This document shows, piece after piece, positions 6,777 through 13,453 of a stretch of DNA of 13,453 bases. The notes below the pieces were generated by a model. It had not been told where the DNA came from, ran no database searches, and worked only from the letters and a program-made list of their open reading frames with translations. Position numbers and translations under genes: made by a program. The stretch covers positions 1 through 13,453 of the forward strand of contig CAIXFP010000010.1 of NCBI GenBank assembly GCA_903918705.1. Direction: 5' to 3'. This stretch comes from an uncultured Pseudomonadota bacterium (GTDB lineage: Bacteria > Pseudomonadota > Gammaproteobacteria > Burkholderiales > Thiobacillaceae). The first letter of the stretch is position 1. Each line of letters starts with the position of its first letter.

Positions 6777-7370
6777 ATGGCCAACGTTTCAGCTATCCAC
6801 ACGGTGGGCAACTCCATCGTGACCTTTCTGCGCAACACCTACCCGCGGACGGTCGCGGGGCAGCCCATGCCGGATTGCGGCTTCGATCTGGTGTCGTCGG
6901 GGGAATTGGCCAACCCGGACGACAGCCTTCCGCGCATCACCCTGTTTCTCTACCGCATCACGGTCAATGAGCATTGCCGGCAACAGCGCCCCGGCAAGCA
7001 GTCGCCGGAGCAGCAGGCGCCCCTTGGCCTGGATCTGCACTACCTGCTCACCGCCTGGGCCGGCAACGCCCACGATGAGCAGTTGCCGCTGGCCTGGGCC
7101 ATGCGCCAGATCTATCAGTTCCCCATCCTGGACGCCTCCTCGCTGGCGCCGGAAGCCGGCTGGGGCGCGGACGAGGTCATCCAGATCATTCCCGCGGAGC
7201 TGCCCAACGAGGACATGATGCGCATCTGGGACGCGCTGGAACCGTCCTATCGCATCTCGGTGTCCTACATCGCCCGCCTGGTGCGCATCGACCCGGACAG
7301 CCTGATCGGCATCCAGCCGGTGGTGGCCACCCGCTTCGGCTACGGCAACCTGGAAGGCGGCGCGCCGTGA
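6777..7370 (+). CDS. DUF4255 / Pvc16-like tail terminator protein of an eCIS
   Basis: This 197-residue soluble protein fits the Pvc16/Afp16 N-terminal (DUF4255) family. Conserved-looking stretches are the helical start AIHTVGNSIVTFLRNTYP, ITLFLYRITVNEHCRQ (54-69), PLGLDLHYLLTAW (82-94), LPNEDMMRIWDAL (142-154) and YRISVSYIARLVRID (158-172). In Afp and PVC particles the family member caps the end of the sheath and tube and sets or seals the tail end. The start at 6777 is supported by the family N-terminus and by position after the sigma54-like element. The gene is first in the cluster here, whereas in the afp and pvc operons the equivalent gene is last. Its stop overlaps the next gene as GTGA. 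Confidence 0.9.
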   Translation: MANVSAIHTVGNSIVTFLRNTYPRTVAGQPMPDCGFDLVSSGELANPDDSLPRITLFLYRITVNEHCRQQRPGKQSPEQQAPLGLDLHYLLTAWAGNAHDEQLPLAWAMRQIYQFPILDASSLAPEAGWGADEVIQIIPAELPNEDMMRIWDALEPSYRISVSYIARLVRIDPDSLIGIQPVVATRFGYGNLEGGAP

Positions 7371-8188
7371 ATCCCGCCAGCGGCGAACTGGACCGGGTGG
7401 AACGGCGGGTGCTGGGCGCCCTGCGCTGCATCGATGCCACCACCGGTGTCGCCATCGAGCAATCGTTGCGGGTAGAAGTCACCCTTGCCGCGGGCGCGGC
7501 CCGCCTGCTGCGCAACCGTAGCGGCCTCTATGTCATCAGCGAGGCGCCTCTCCTGGCCAGCCACAGCGCCGCCTTCGCGCAGCCGCCGGCCAGCCCCGCC
7601 ACGGGTTCCCTGACATGCGGAGCCAGCGTGAGCGACCCCAGTGGACGCTACCTGCCGCGTCTGGCCAGCGTGAGCCTGCCGCGCGACCCGCTGCCCGCCG
7701 CCGCGCAGTCGGCCGACTCCCTGTTCCAGCCGATCGAAATCCCCCTCTACCCCAGCGGCATCGCGCCCTTGGGCGCCAACTGGGCGATCCTGCGCGTCAC
7801 GCTGTTCGACGCCGGCAACACCCTGGCGCTGGGCGGCGCCCTGCTGCGAGTGAGCAAGAACGGCACGGTCCTGGCGCGCGGCCTCACTGACTGGCGCGGC
7901 GAAGCCCTGCTGCCGGTTCCCGGCGTCCCCGTCACCACTTGGTCGGACATGCCCGGCGCCGTGGTGGTGAGTGAAATCGAGGTCAGCATCGACGCGGTGT
8001 TCGACCCGGCCCGCGGCACCCGGGTGGCGGTCGCGGACGTCAGCGCGGGCCAAACACCCGCCGCCACGCCCCTGGTGGATCCGGACTGGCTGGAGAGCCA
8101 CATGGCGACCCTGCCCCATGCCGGCCAGACCCTCGCCATCGCCGCCCGGCGCACCCAGACCCTTTCCCTTGGGCTCGCCTTGCCATGA
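7367..8188 (+). CDS. eCIS-associated beta-rich protein of unknown function
   Basis: This 273-residue protein starts at a GTG that overlaps the DUF4255 stop (GTGA), so the two are probably translationally coupled. It has no signal peptide or membrane segment. I do not recognise a named family. Residues 138-187 (ILRVTLFDAGN, LGGALLRVSKNG, GLTDWRGEALLPVPGV) have the alternating pattern of a carboxypeptidase-regulatory-like or Ig-like beta-sandwich, with a GxTDxxGxxxLPVPGV closing strand. The N-terminal part (10-60) also looks beta-rich, with RNRSGLYVISEAP. A Pro/Ala-rich stretch lies near 70-80 and the C-terminal 40 residues look helical. Position between the cap-like gene and the sheath suggests a structural or assembly role near the cap, or a surface decoration. 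That is inference from context only. Confidence 0.8.
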   Translation: MNPASGELDRVERRVLGALRCIDATTGVAIEQSLRVEVTLAAGAARLLRNRSGLYVISEAPLLASHSAAFAQPPASPATGSLTCGASVSDPSGRYLPRLASVSLPRDPLPAAAQSADSLFQPIEIPLYPSGIAPLGANWAILRVTLFDAGNTLALGGALLRVSKNGTVLARGLTDWRGEALLPVPGVPVTTWSDMPGAVVVSEIEVSIDAVFDPARGTRVAVADVSAGQTPAATPLVDPDWLESHMATLPHAGQTLAIAARRTQTLSLGLALP

Positions 8189-8239
8189 CCCTGCCAGGCA
8201 CGCCCACCCCACCCACCTTCATGAAACAGGAGACCAGCC

Positions 8240-10010
8240 ATGCCTGAATATCTGGCACCGGGCGTATATGTTGAGGAAACCAGCTTCCGCGCCAAATCCA
8301 TCGAAGGTGTGGGGACCAGCACCACCGCCTTCGTCGGCCCCCACCCGGCGCGGCCCCATCGGCGACAGCCCGGAACTGCTGACCAGCCTGCCCGACTTCG
8401 AGCGCATCTACGGCAGCGCCGCGAACCTCGCCCTGGGCGGCGGCGACAGCCTCAACTACCTCGCCCACGGCGTGCGCAACTATTTCGACAACGGCGGCTC
8501 CCGTCTCTACGTCATGCGCGCCTTCGCCGCCAATTCTGCAAAGGATTCCGGCATCGCCGGCGCCATTCTCGTCGACAACAAGAAGGACTCCACCAAGGCG
8601 GCCAGCGTCAACGCCCGCGCTCCAGGCGCCGCTTACTGCGGCACGGTCTCCTTCACGATCCCCAGCCGCGCCGCCACCGGCCTCACCCTGAGCACGGCAC
8701 CCCAGGGCAGCCTGCTCAAGGCCGTCGTCAGCAAAACCGCGACCCTGTTCGTGAAGAAGGGCACGGACTGGCTCGACAGTTCCAACACCAAGCTCACCCT
8801 GCCCGGCAATCCCGGCGACACCCCGGGCGACGCCGGCAGCGCCGCCAGCCTGCTTGGCGTTTCCGTCCAGTTCACCGATGCCGACGGCTACAGCCAGGGT
8901 TGGGACGACCTCGGCCTGGACAGTAACCATCCGCGCTACCTGGGCACCCGGCTGGCCCAAACTCCGCAAAACCGGGTGGACCAGTTGCAGAACCTGATCT
9001 GCGTGGCCATCGGCGGCAGCCTCACCGCTTTCGACCTGTACGCCGCCATCACGGCCCTGGCGGTCCAGGACGACGGTAGCTACGGCCTGACCCTCGCCGG
9101 CGGCAACGACGGCGCCCAGCCGAGTTCCGGCGACGAAACCACGGTGGGCAGCTATGCCGCGACCCTGGCGGTGCTGTCCGGCCTGGAGGACATTTCCATC
9201 GTCGCCGCCCCCGGCGCCAGCGCCCTGGACGACGCCCAGGCGATCCAGAACGGCCTTATCGCCCACGCCGAGAAGCGGCGCGCCTACCGCATCGCCGTGC
9301 TCGACTGCGCCGCCGCCCAGACCCCCAGCCAGATGGCCATTTCCCGCGGCCAGATCGACAGCAAGTACGCCGCCCTCTACTACCCCTGGGTGATCGTCTC
9401 CAACCCGCTGGCGAAGCCGGGCCGCGACGACATCCCGAAAGAAATCGCCCTGCCGCCCTCCGGCTTCGTCACCGGCATCTACGCCCGCAACGACACCCAA
9501 CGCGGTGTCTACAAGGCCCCCGCCAACGAAGTGGTCACCGGCGCCCTGCGCTTCGAGAGCGACATCAACTTCGCCCAGCAGGAATTGCTCAACCCCATCG
9601 GCGTCAACTGCCTGCGCTACATGCACGGCCGCGGCTACCGCCTGTGGGGCGCGCGCCTGGCCTCCAGCGACCCGGAATGGAAATACGTGTCGGACCGGCG
9701 CTACTTCAACTACCTGGAAGCCTCCATCGACCGCGGCACCCAGTGGGCCGTATTCGAACCCAACGGCGAACGCCTGTGGGCCAACATCCGCCAGACCATC
9801 GCCGACTTCCTCTACAACGAGTGGAAAAACGGGGCGCTGCTGGGCACCTCCGCGGACCAGGCCTATTTCGTACGCTGCGACCGCAGCACCATGACCCAGA
9901 GCGACCTCGACAACGGCCGCCTGATCTGTCTGATCGGCGTGGCCATCATCAAGCCGGCCGAGTTCGTGATCTTCCGTATCGGCCAGAAGACCGCCGACGC
10001 GCAGAACTGA
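8240..10010 (+). CDS. Contractile sheath protein, frameshifted near the N-terminus
   Basis: The ATG at 8240, behind AGGAGA (8228-8233), starts MPEYLAPGVYVEETSF, the hallmark N-terminus of contractile tail sheaths. After 34 codons the frame is lost at a run of five C (8338-8342). Removing one C restores TRRGPIGDSPELLTSLPDFE and an open frame to 10010, giving 589 residues, a normal eCIS sheath length. The C-terminal domain (about 505-589) has FEPNGERLWANIRQ, FLYNEWKNGALLG, QAYFVRCDRSTMTQ and DLDNGRLICLIGVAIIKPAEF, the conserved inner sheath core. The protein would form the outer contracting tube that drives the needle. As written, translation from 8240 goes out of frame; the long frame open from 7971 has no good start. 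The cause may be a sequencing error, a real mutation or +1 slippage at CCC-C. The downstream frame shows no other damage. The gene follows the beta-rich protein after 51 bases. Confidence 0.93.
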
Positions 10011-10031
10011 ACCTGAGAAAAGGAACGAACC

Positions 10032-10475
10032 ATGGCTAACCGCACCACTCCCTATGGCGCCTTCAACTTCGTGGTCAACTTCGACGGCGGCGAACTGTTC
10101 GGCGGCTTCTCCGACGTGTCCGGCCTGGGCACGGAAATCACCGTGGCCGAGTACCGTTTCGGCAACGACAAGGAAAACCACGTGCGCAAGGTGGCCGGCG
10201 TCCACAAGGTTTCCGACGTCACCCTGAAGCGCGGCATCCTCAACTCCAAGACCCTGTTCGACTGGATCGGCGCCGCCCGCACCCAGGGGCCGGACGCCCA
10301 CAAGAACGTCACCGTCACCCTCCTCGACGAATCGCAGAAACCGGTGCAATCCTGGGTGCTGCGCGGCGTCATCCCGATGAAGTACACCGGGCCGACCCTG
10401 GCCGGCAAGGGCGGCGGCGACGTGGCCATGGAAGAAGTGGTGCTGTCCGCCGAAGCGCTGGAACTGTCGGTGTGA
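10032..10475 (+). CDS. Inner tube protein (gp19 family)
   Basis: This is a 147-residue tube protein of the T4 gp19/Afp1/Pvc1 type, which stacks as hexameric rings to form the needle inside the sheath. Typical elements are the N-terminal YGAFNFVVNFDGG, FSDVSGLGTEI (26-36), VTLKRGILNSKTLFDWI (63-79), the strand WVLRGVIPMKYTGPTL (108-123) and VAMEEVVLSAEALEL (131-145). The start has a good ribosome site (AAAAGGAA, seven bases upstream). It follows the sheath stop by 21 bases, a usual sheath-tube pairing. High expression would be expected, as this is a major structural subunit. Confidence 0.95.
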   Translation: MANRTTPYGAFNFVVNFDGGELFGGFSDVSGLGTEITVAEYRFGNDKENHVRKVAGVHKVSDVTLKRGILNSKTLFDWIGAARTQGPDAHKNVTVTLLDESQKPVQSWVLRGVIPMKYTGPTLAGKGGGDVAMEEVVLSAEALELSV

Positions 10476-10482
10476 TCCGGCC

Positions 10483-12048
10483 ATGAGCCTGGTCTTCGAA
10501 TACGCCGCGCCCCCCGGCGTACCCGACCCCGACCGCGCCGACGTGGCCTGCTGCGTCGGCTTCGTCGCCCGGCGGCCCGGCGTGCCCCTGCCCGAACCGC
10601 TGCGAAACCAACTGGCGGCGGCCGGCTGGGTGAACGGCATCTGGGCGCGGCCGCCGCAGGAGATCGAAGACCTGTTGAACCTGCCCGTGGCGCTGGACAG
10701 TTGGGACCAGTTCGACCAGGTGTTCGACTGGGCGGCGCGCCCCGTCGACGCCGATTCCGGCCGCGCCTGCGCCGGCCACCTGGGCGCGGCGGTGCGGGCC
10801 TTCTTCGCCCGCGGCGGCCGCCGCGCCATCGTGATCCGGGTGGGCGACCCCTGGCCCTATCGGGAAACCGCCGCCGCACGTGCCGCCGCCCGCGCCGGAC
10901 GCCTGGCCGCCTTGCTGCCCGGCGAACGGTTCGACCCGGGCGACCCCGCCACCTGGCAGGGCATCGGCCATCTCTGCGGCCTGGACGAGGCAAGCATGCT
11001 GCTGCTGCCGGATCTCGCCGACGCCTGTGCCACCGAGGCGCCGGAAGCGGATCTGGCAACGACGCCGCCGCAAACGCCGGAAGGCTTTGCCGAATGCAGT
11101 GCCGATGAACCCGTGGCCCAGGACAGCAACCTTGCCGCCACCCCGGCCCCGCGCCTGGACATCACCGGCTACGCCTCCTGGAAGCAGGCCCAGCAAAATG
11201 CCCGCGCCTTCCTCGACCGCCGGCGCCGCGACGTCCTCCTGGTCGCCTCCCTGCCCTTGCCCCACGTCGAAGCCAGCGGCCTCGACAGCGGCATGAATCG
11301 CGTCCACGCCCAGGTAAACATGCTGGCCTGGCTGCAATCCGTGGTCGGCGTCCTCGACGACGGCGATGACCGCGACCGGCCGGCCCAGGCCCTGGTGCAA
11401 CTGGCCTGGCCCTGGCTGGCGACCCGCGATGCCGGCGATCTGCCGCAAGGCCTGGAGCCGCCGGAAGGCTCCCTGGCCGGGCTGATCGCGGCCGGCGCCC
11501 TGCAGCGCGGCTGCCACCGCTCGGTGGCCGGCGACAATTCCCTGGCCCGCCTGCGCGACGTTTCCGGGGGCGAGCCCACGCCCGCCTGGGGCCTAGACGC
11601 CAGCAGTCCGGACGCACTCCTGGCGCAACGGGTCTGCGTGTTCGCGCCGCAGCCCGAAGGCTGGGCACTGCAATCCGACGTCACCACGGCGGCCCGGGGG
11701 GCCTGCCGCTTCGGCGGCGCCAGCCGTTTGCTCGCCAGCCTCTCGCGGACCTGCCGCGCGGCTGGCGCCAATGCGCTATTCGAGCCCAACGGCGAGGCCA
11801 CCTGGGCGCGCCTGCGTCAGATACTCGGCCACGTGCTGATGCGCTACTGGAAGGCCGGCGCCTTCTCCGGCGCCAGCCCGTCGCAAGCCTTCGAGGTGCG
11901 CTGCGACCGCGCCATCATGAGCCAGAACGACCTCGACAACGGCCGACTCATCGTCATCCTCGACGTCTGGCCGGCCCAGTCCATCGAACGCATCAGCGTC
12001 GTGCTGAATCTCGGCAACACGGCGGGTTCCCTGCGGGAGGCGGCATGA
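10483..12048 (+). CDS. Divergent second sheath-like protein of the eCIS
   Basis: This 521-residue protein shares the C-terminal sheath core with the gene at 8240: ALFEPNGEATWARLRQIL (431-448), RYWKAGAFSGASPSQAFEVR (454-473), CDRAIMSQNDLDNGRLIVIL (474-493). The N-terminus (MSLVFEYAAPPGVPDPDRAD) lacks the PGVYVEE arm found in typical sheaths, and the middle has a Pro/Ala/Glu-rich stretch (183-225) that is probably disordered. Several eCIS carry more than one sheath paralogue (Afp2-4), with minor ones near the baseplate or cap. This one may be such a minor or end-specific subunit, although the exact correspondence cannot be assigned. It starts 7 bp after the tube stop with a poor ribosome site, so translational coupling is likely. 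Its end (GGAGGCGGCATGA) holds a ribosome-site/ATGA junction that now leads into a repeat rather than a gene. Confidence 0.88.
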   Translation: MSLVFEYAAPPGVPDPDRADVACCVGFVARRPGVPLPEPLRNQLAAAGWVNGIWARPPQEIEDLLNLPVALDSWDQFDQVFDWAARPVDADSGRACAGHLGAAVRAFFARGGRRAIVIRVGDPWPYRETAAARAAARAGRLAALLPGERFDPGDPATWQGIGHLCGLDEASMLLLPDLADACATEAPEADLATTPPQTPEGFAECSADEPVAQDSNLAATPAPRLDITGYASWKQAQQNARAFLDRRRRDVLLVASLPLPHVEASGLDSGMNRVHAQVNMLAWLQSVVGVLDDGDDRDRPAQALVQLAWPWLATRDAGDLPQGLEPPEGSLAGLIAAGALQRGCHRSVAGDNSLARLRDVSGGEPTPAWGLDASSPDALLAQRVCVFAPQPEGWALQSDVTTAARGACRFGGASRLLASLSRTCRAAGANALFEPNGEATWARLRQILGHVLMRYWKAGAFSGASPSQAFEVRCDRAIMSQNDLDNGRLIVILDVWPAQSIERISVVLNLGNTAGSLREAA

Positions 12049-12190
12049 TGCGGCCCCGTGAACAGGCAGCGATACCGGCTTCTCCCCGCCCCCACCGGGG
12101 GAGAGGGAACCCGCCATGCGATCAGCACGGCCGTCCCCTCACCTCGACCCACTTCCTGGGGGAGAGAGCGCATCACTGGAGGCGCCATGA
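12036..12190. repeat. Repeat-like insert flanked by near-identical 13-bp sequences
   Basis: The only sizeable gap inside the eCIS run, 138 bases between the stop at 12048 and the ATG at 12187, holds a GC-rich palindromic element. TCTCCCC (12081-12087) and GGGGAGA (12098-12104) form a hairpin, and a second CTGGGGGAGAG motif lies near 12157. This resembles the ACCC-rich/GGGAGAGGG intergenic repeats found in many proteobacterial genomes. It is bounded by GGAGGCGGCATGA (12036-12048) and GGAGGCGCCATGA (12178-12190), 12 of 13 bases identical, each being a ribosome site plus ATGA. The arrangement suggests an insertion that duplicated the junction. A frame from the first ATG (12045) codes about 50 unremarkable residues through the repeat and is probably not a gene. 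Confidence 0.45.
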
Positions 12191-12654
12191 ATTCTGACAC
12201 CCTGCTCCAGGTCTTCCGCTTCCAGGTGCGCTTCCATCGCGTCTCCGGTTCCGGCGGTTCGGTGGACGTCTGCGCCGGCGCCTTTTCCGAATGCACCGGC
12301 CTGGAAGCCACCATGGAACCCAAGACCATCAAGGCCGGCGGCGTCAATTACGGCGCTGCGCAGCGCCCCGGCGCCGTGACCTTCGCCACCGTGGTGCTGA
12401 AGCGCGGCATGACCAGTTCCCGCGACCTGTTCAAGTGGTTCCAGTTGGTGGCCGGCGGCGCCTATGCCTACCGCTTGTCCGCCGAGATCAACATGCAGAA
12501 CGCCGCCGGCGACGCCATCGTCACCTGGGGTCTGGACAACTGCCTGCCGGTGAAATTCAAGGCCGCCGACCTCAATGCCAAGGGCACCGAGGTGGGCATC
12601 GAGGAACTGCATCTGGCCCACGAGGGCCTGCGCCTGATCGACGGAGGTGTTTGA
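12187..12654 (+). CDS. Second inner tube-like protein (gp19 family)
   Basis: This 155-residue protein is a second member of the gp19 tube family and clearly differs from the one at 10032. It has FRFQVRFHRVSG near the start, FSECTGLEATMEP (33-45), VVLKRGMTSSRDLFKWFQ (69-86), the C-terminal WGLDNCLPVKFKAADL (114-129) and GTEVGIEELHLAHEGLRL (133-150). Such second tube proteins (Afp5-like) typically form a ring joining the main tube to the hub. The ATG at 12187 is chosen because GGAGG lies directly upstream and the family N-terminus starts here; the frame stays open back to 12058, but that extension is the repeat element. Its stop overlaps the next start (TGATG). That one-base overlap suggests co-translation with the hub adaptor. 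Confidence 0.93.
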   Translation: MNSDTLLQVFRFQVRFHRVSGSGGSVDVCAGAFSECTGLEATMEPKTIKAGGVNYGAAQRPGAVTFATVVLKRGMTSSRDLFKWFQLVAGGAYAYRLSAEINMQNAAGDAIVTWGLDNCLPVKFKAADLNAKGTEVGIEELHLAHEGLRLIDGGV

Positions 12655-13453
12655 TGCCCGGCCTGCCCGACTCGCCCCAGGTGGAACTGGCGACCTTCAA
12701 GGTGCTGGAAGGCACCGGCGCCGGCGGCCCGCCGGTGGCTGTGCAATTCAACCCGGCCTCCCTGGAATACACGCTGTCCAACGAATTCGACAGCAGCGGC
12801 GGCAACAACAGCGCACGCCAGTTCGTCAAGAAGACCAGCGGCAAGCTGACCATGACGGTGATCTTCGACAGCACCGACAGCGGCGCCGACGTGCGCATCC
12901 AGACCGAGCAGATTTCCACCCTGTTGCAGCCGGCCAAGGACGGCAAGAAGAAATTCGCGCCCAAGGTGGAGTTCGGCTGGGGCAGCTACAGCTTCAAGGG
13001 CGTGGTGGAGCAATACAAGGAAACCATCGACTTCTTCGCCGCCAGCGGCGTGCCCCTGCGCGCCAGCATCAACCTCACCCTGTCCAGCCAGGACGTGGAA
13101 TTCCAGAGCAGGAAGAACCCCTCGGCCAGGGTGGATGGCGACCTCGGCATTGACCCGGTGAGCGCCCCCGCCGGCAGCGCCGCCAGCAGCATCGCCGGGG
13201 CCGCCGGCGACCCCCGCGCAGCGCGCGGCATCGCCACCGCCAACGGCGCCGCCAGCCTGCGCTTCGGCGGCGATGTCGGCCTGGCGGTGGGCGGCGGCAT
13301 CACCCTGTCCGCCGCCGCCGGTTTTTCCGCCGCAGCGGGAGTGGGTGGCGGCATCGGCCTGAGCGCCGGCTTCTCCATCGGCGCCGGCGCCAGCGCCGGG
13401 GTGACCCTCGGCGCGGGCGCCTTCGCCGGCCTGCGCGCCAGCCCGCCCAGCGC
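12654..13453 (+). CDS. CIS tube/hub adaptor protein (Afp7/Pvc7-like), Gly/Ala-rich C-terminus, partial
   Basis: The ATG overlaps the tube stop (TGATG) and has GGAGG upstream. The frame is open to the right edge, 266 complete codons. Residues 8-155 fit the contractile injection system tube/adaptor N-terminal domain: ELATFKVLEG, VQFNPASLEYTLSNEF (30-45), KLTMTVIFDST (64-74), PKVEFGWGSYSFKGVVEQY (103-121) and ASGVPLRASINLTLS (130-144). Proteins of this kind sit between the tube and the VgrG-like spike and often carry a LysM domain after this part. Here residues about 165-260 are instead almost all Gly, Ala, Ser and hydrophobics (for example GVGGGIGLSAGFSIGAGASA). A LysM domain or another module may lie past the edge. 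Upstream genes match its expected partners, the tube rings. Confidence 0.9.
   Translation, partial: MPGLPDSPQVELATFKVLEGTGAGGPPVAVQFNPASLEYTLSNEFDSSGGNNSARQFVKKTSGKLTMTVIFDSTDSGADVRIQTEQISTLLQPAKDGKKKFAPKVEFGWGSYSFKGVVEQYKETIDFFAASGVPLRASINLTLSSQDVEFQSRKNPSARVDGDLGIDPVSAPAGSAASSIAGAAGDPRAARGIATANGAASLRFGGDVGLAVGGGITLSAAAGFSAAAGVGGGIGLSAGFSIGAGASAGVTLGAGAFAGLRASPPS

Noticed and set aside
7971..8339. The long in-frame extension upstream of the sheath body
   Set aside because: It overlaps the end of the beta-rich gene and reads as Arg/Pro/Ser-rich shadow; the true sheath start is the ATG at 8240 in another frame.
8040..10829. A very long reverse-strand open frame (929 codons) across the sheath and tube genes
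   Set aside because: It is antisense to clearly recognisable sheath and tube proteins and has a repetitive Gly/Val/Ala composition typical of GC-rich shadow frames.
12058..12186. A longer start for the second tube protein
   Set aside because: The extension translates the palindromic repeat and has no family match; the ATG at 12187 has GGAGG upstream and gives the expected N-terminus.
12045..12197. A frame of about 50 codons starting at the ATGA that overlaps the second sheath stop, with a good ribosome site
   Set aside because: It runs through the repeat, is rich in Arg, Pro and His, and its ribosome site is better explained as the old junction with the tube gene.
6777..13453. Prophage, R-type tailocin or type VI secretion system
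   Set aside because: A DUF4255 gene, two sheath and two gp19-type tube genes and a CIS adaptor are typical of eCIS. No head, integrase, lysis, TssB/TssC or TssJLM-like gene is seen, although the right side is cut off.
1..13453. tRNA, rRNA, CRISPR arrays and insertion-sequence transposases
   Set aside because: No cloverleaf-like, rRNA-like or regularly spaced repeat sequence and no transposase motif was found on either strand by reading.

Overview
The window is GC-rich bacterial DNA, with strongly G/C-ended codons in most genes. The most likely source is a betaproteobacterium. The clues are an entericidin-like small lipoprotein gene set between leuC and leuD, a chemoreceptor with an acidic xWxxF tail, and a PAS-rich hybrid kinase. 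Lineage is an inference; there is no rRNA gene to confirm it.

Layout. (1) 2-412 (+): the 3' end of a methyl-accepting chemotaxis protein ending in a CheR/CheB-docking type pentapeptide (EWEEF). (2) 444-545: a well-formed ribosome site and start codon with only about 34 codons before the next gene's territory, possibly a gene remnant. (3) 545-5996 (-): a tightly packed unit transcribed leftward, leuC - entericidin-like lipoprotein - leuD - large hybrid histidine kinase. The first three genes are joined by ATGA overlaps, and the kinase starts 6 bp after leuD, where leuB is often found. (4) 5997-6271: the leuC upstream region, with a sigma54-like element, an inverted repeat and two tight tandem hairpins. 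(5) 6272-6532 (+): a small histidine-rich protein of unknown function. (6) 6533-6776: a non-coding region with a good sigma54-type -24/-12 element and upstream palindromes. (7) 6777-13453 (+): the start of an extracellular contractile injection system (eCIS, phage-tail-like) cluster that runs off the right edge.

The eCIS part encodes, in order: a Pvc16/Afp16-like DUF4255 protein (tail terminator family), an unrecognised beta-rich protein, a contractile sheath protein, a gp19-type inner-tube protein, a divergent second sheath protein, a second gp19-type tube protein and a CIS tube/LysM-type hub adaptor with an unusual Gly/Ala-rich tail (partial). Together these would build the sheath, inner tube, cap and upper baseplate of a contractile needle. 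The spike, baseplate wedges, tape measure, AAA+ ATPase, fibre and any toxin cargo would lie beyond the window.

The main oddities are: a single-base frameshift at a run of five C in the first sheath gene, so that the sheath is not made whole from the sequence as given; the sigma54-like promoter in front of the cluster; an apparent repeat element, flanked by near-identical 13-bp sequences, that splits the otherwise tight second sheath/second tube junction; and the placement of a signalling kinase in the leucine operon.
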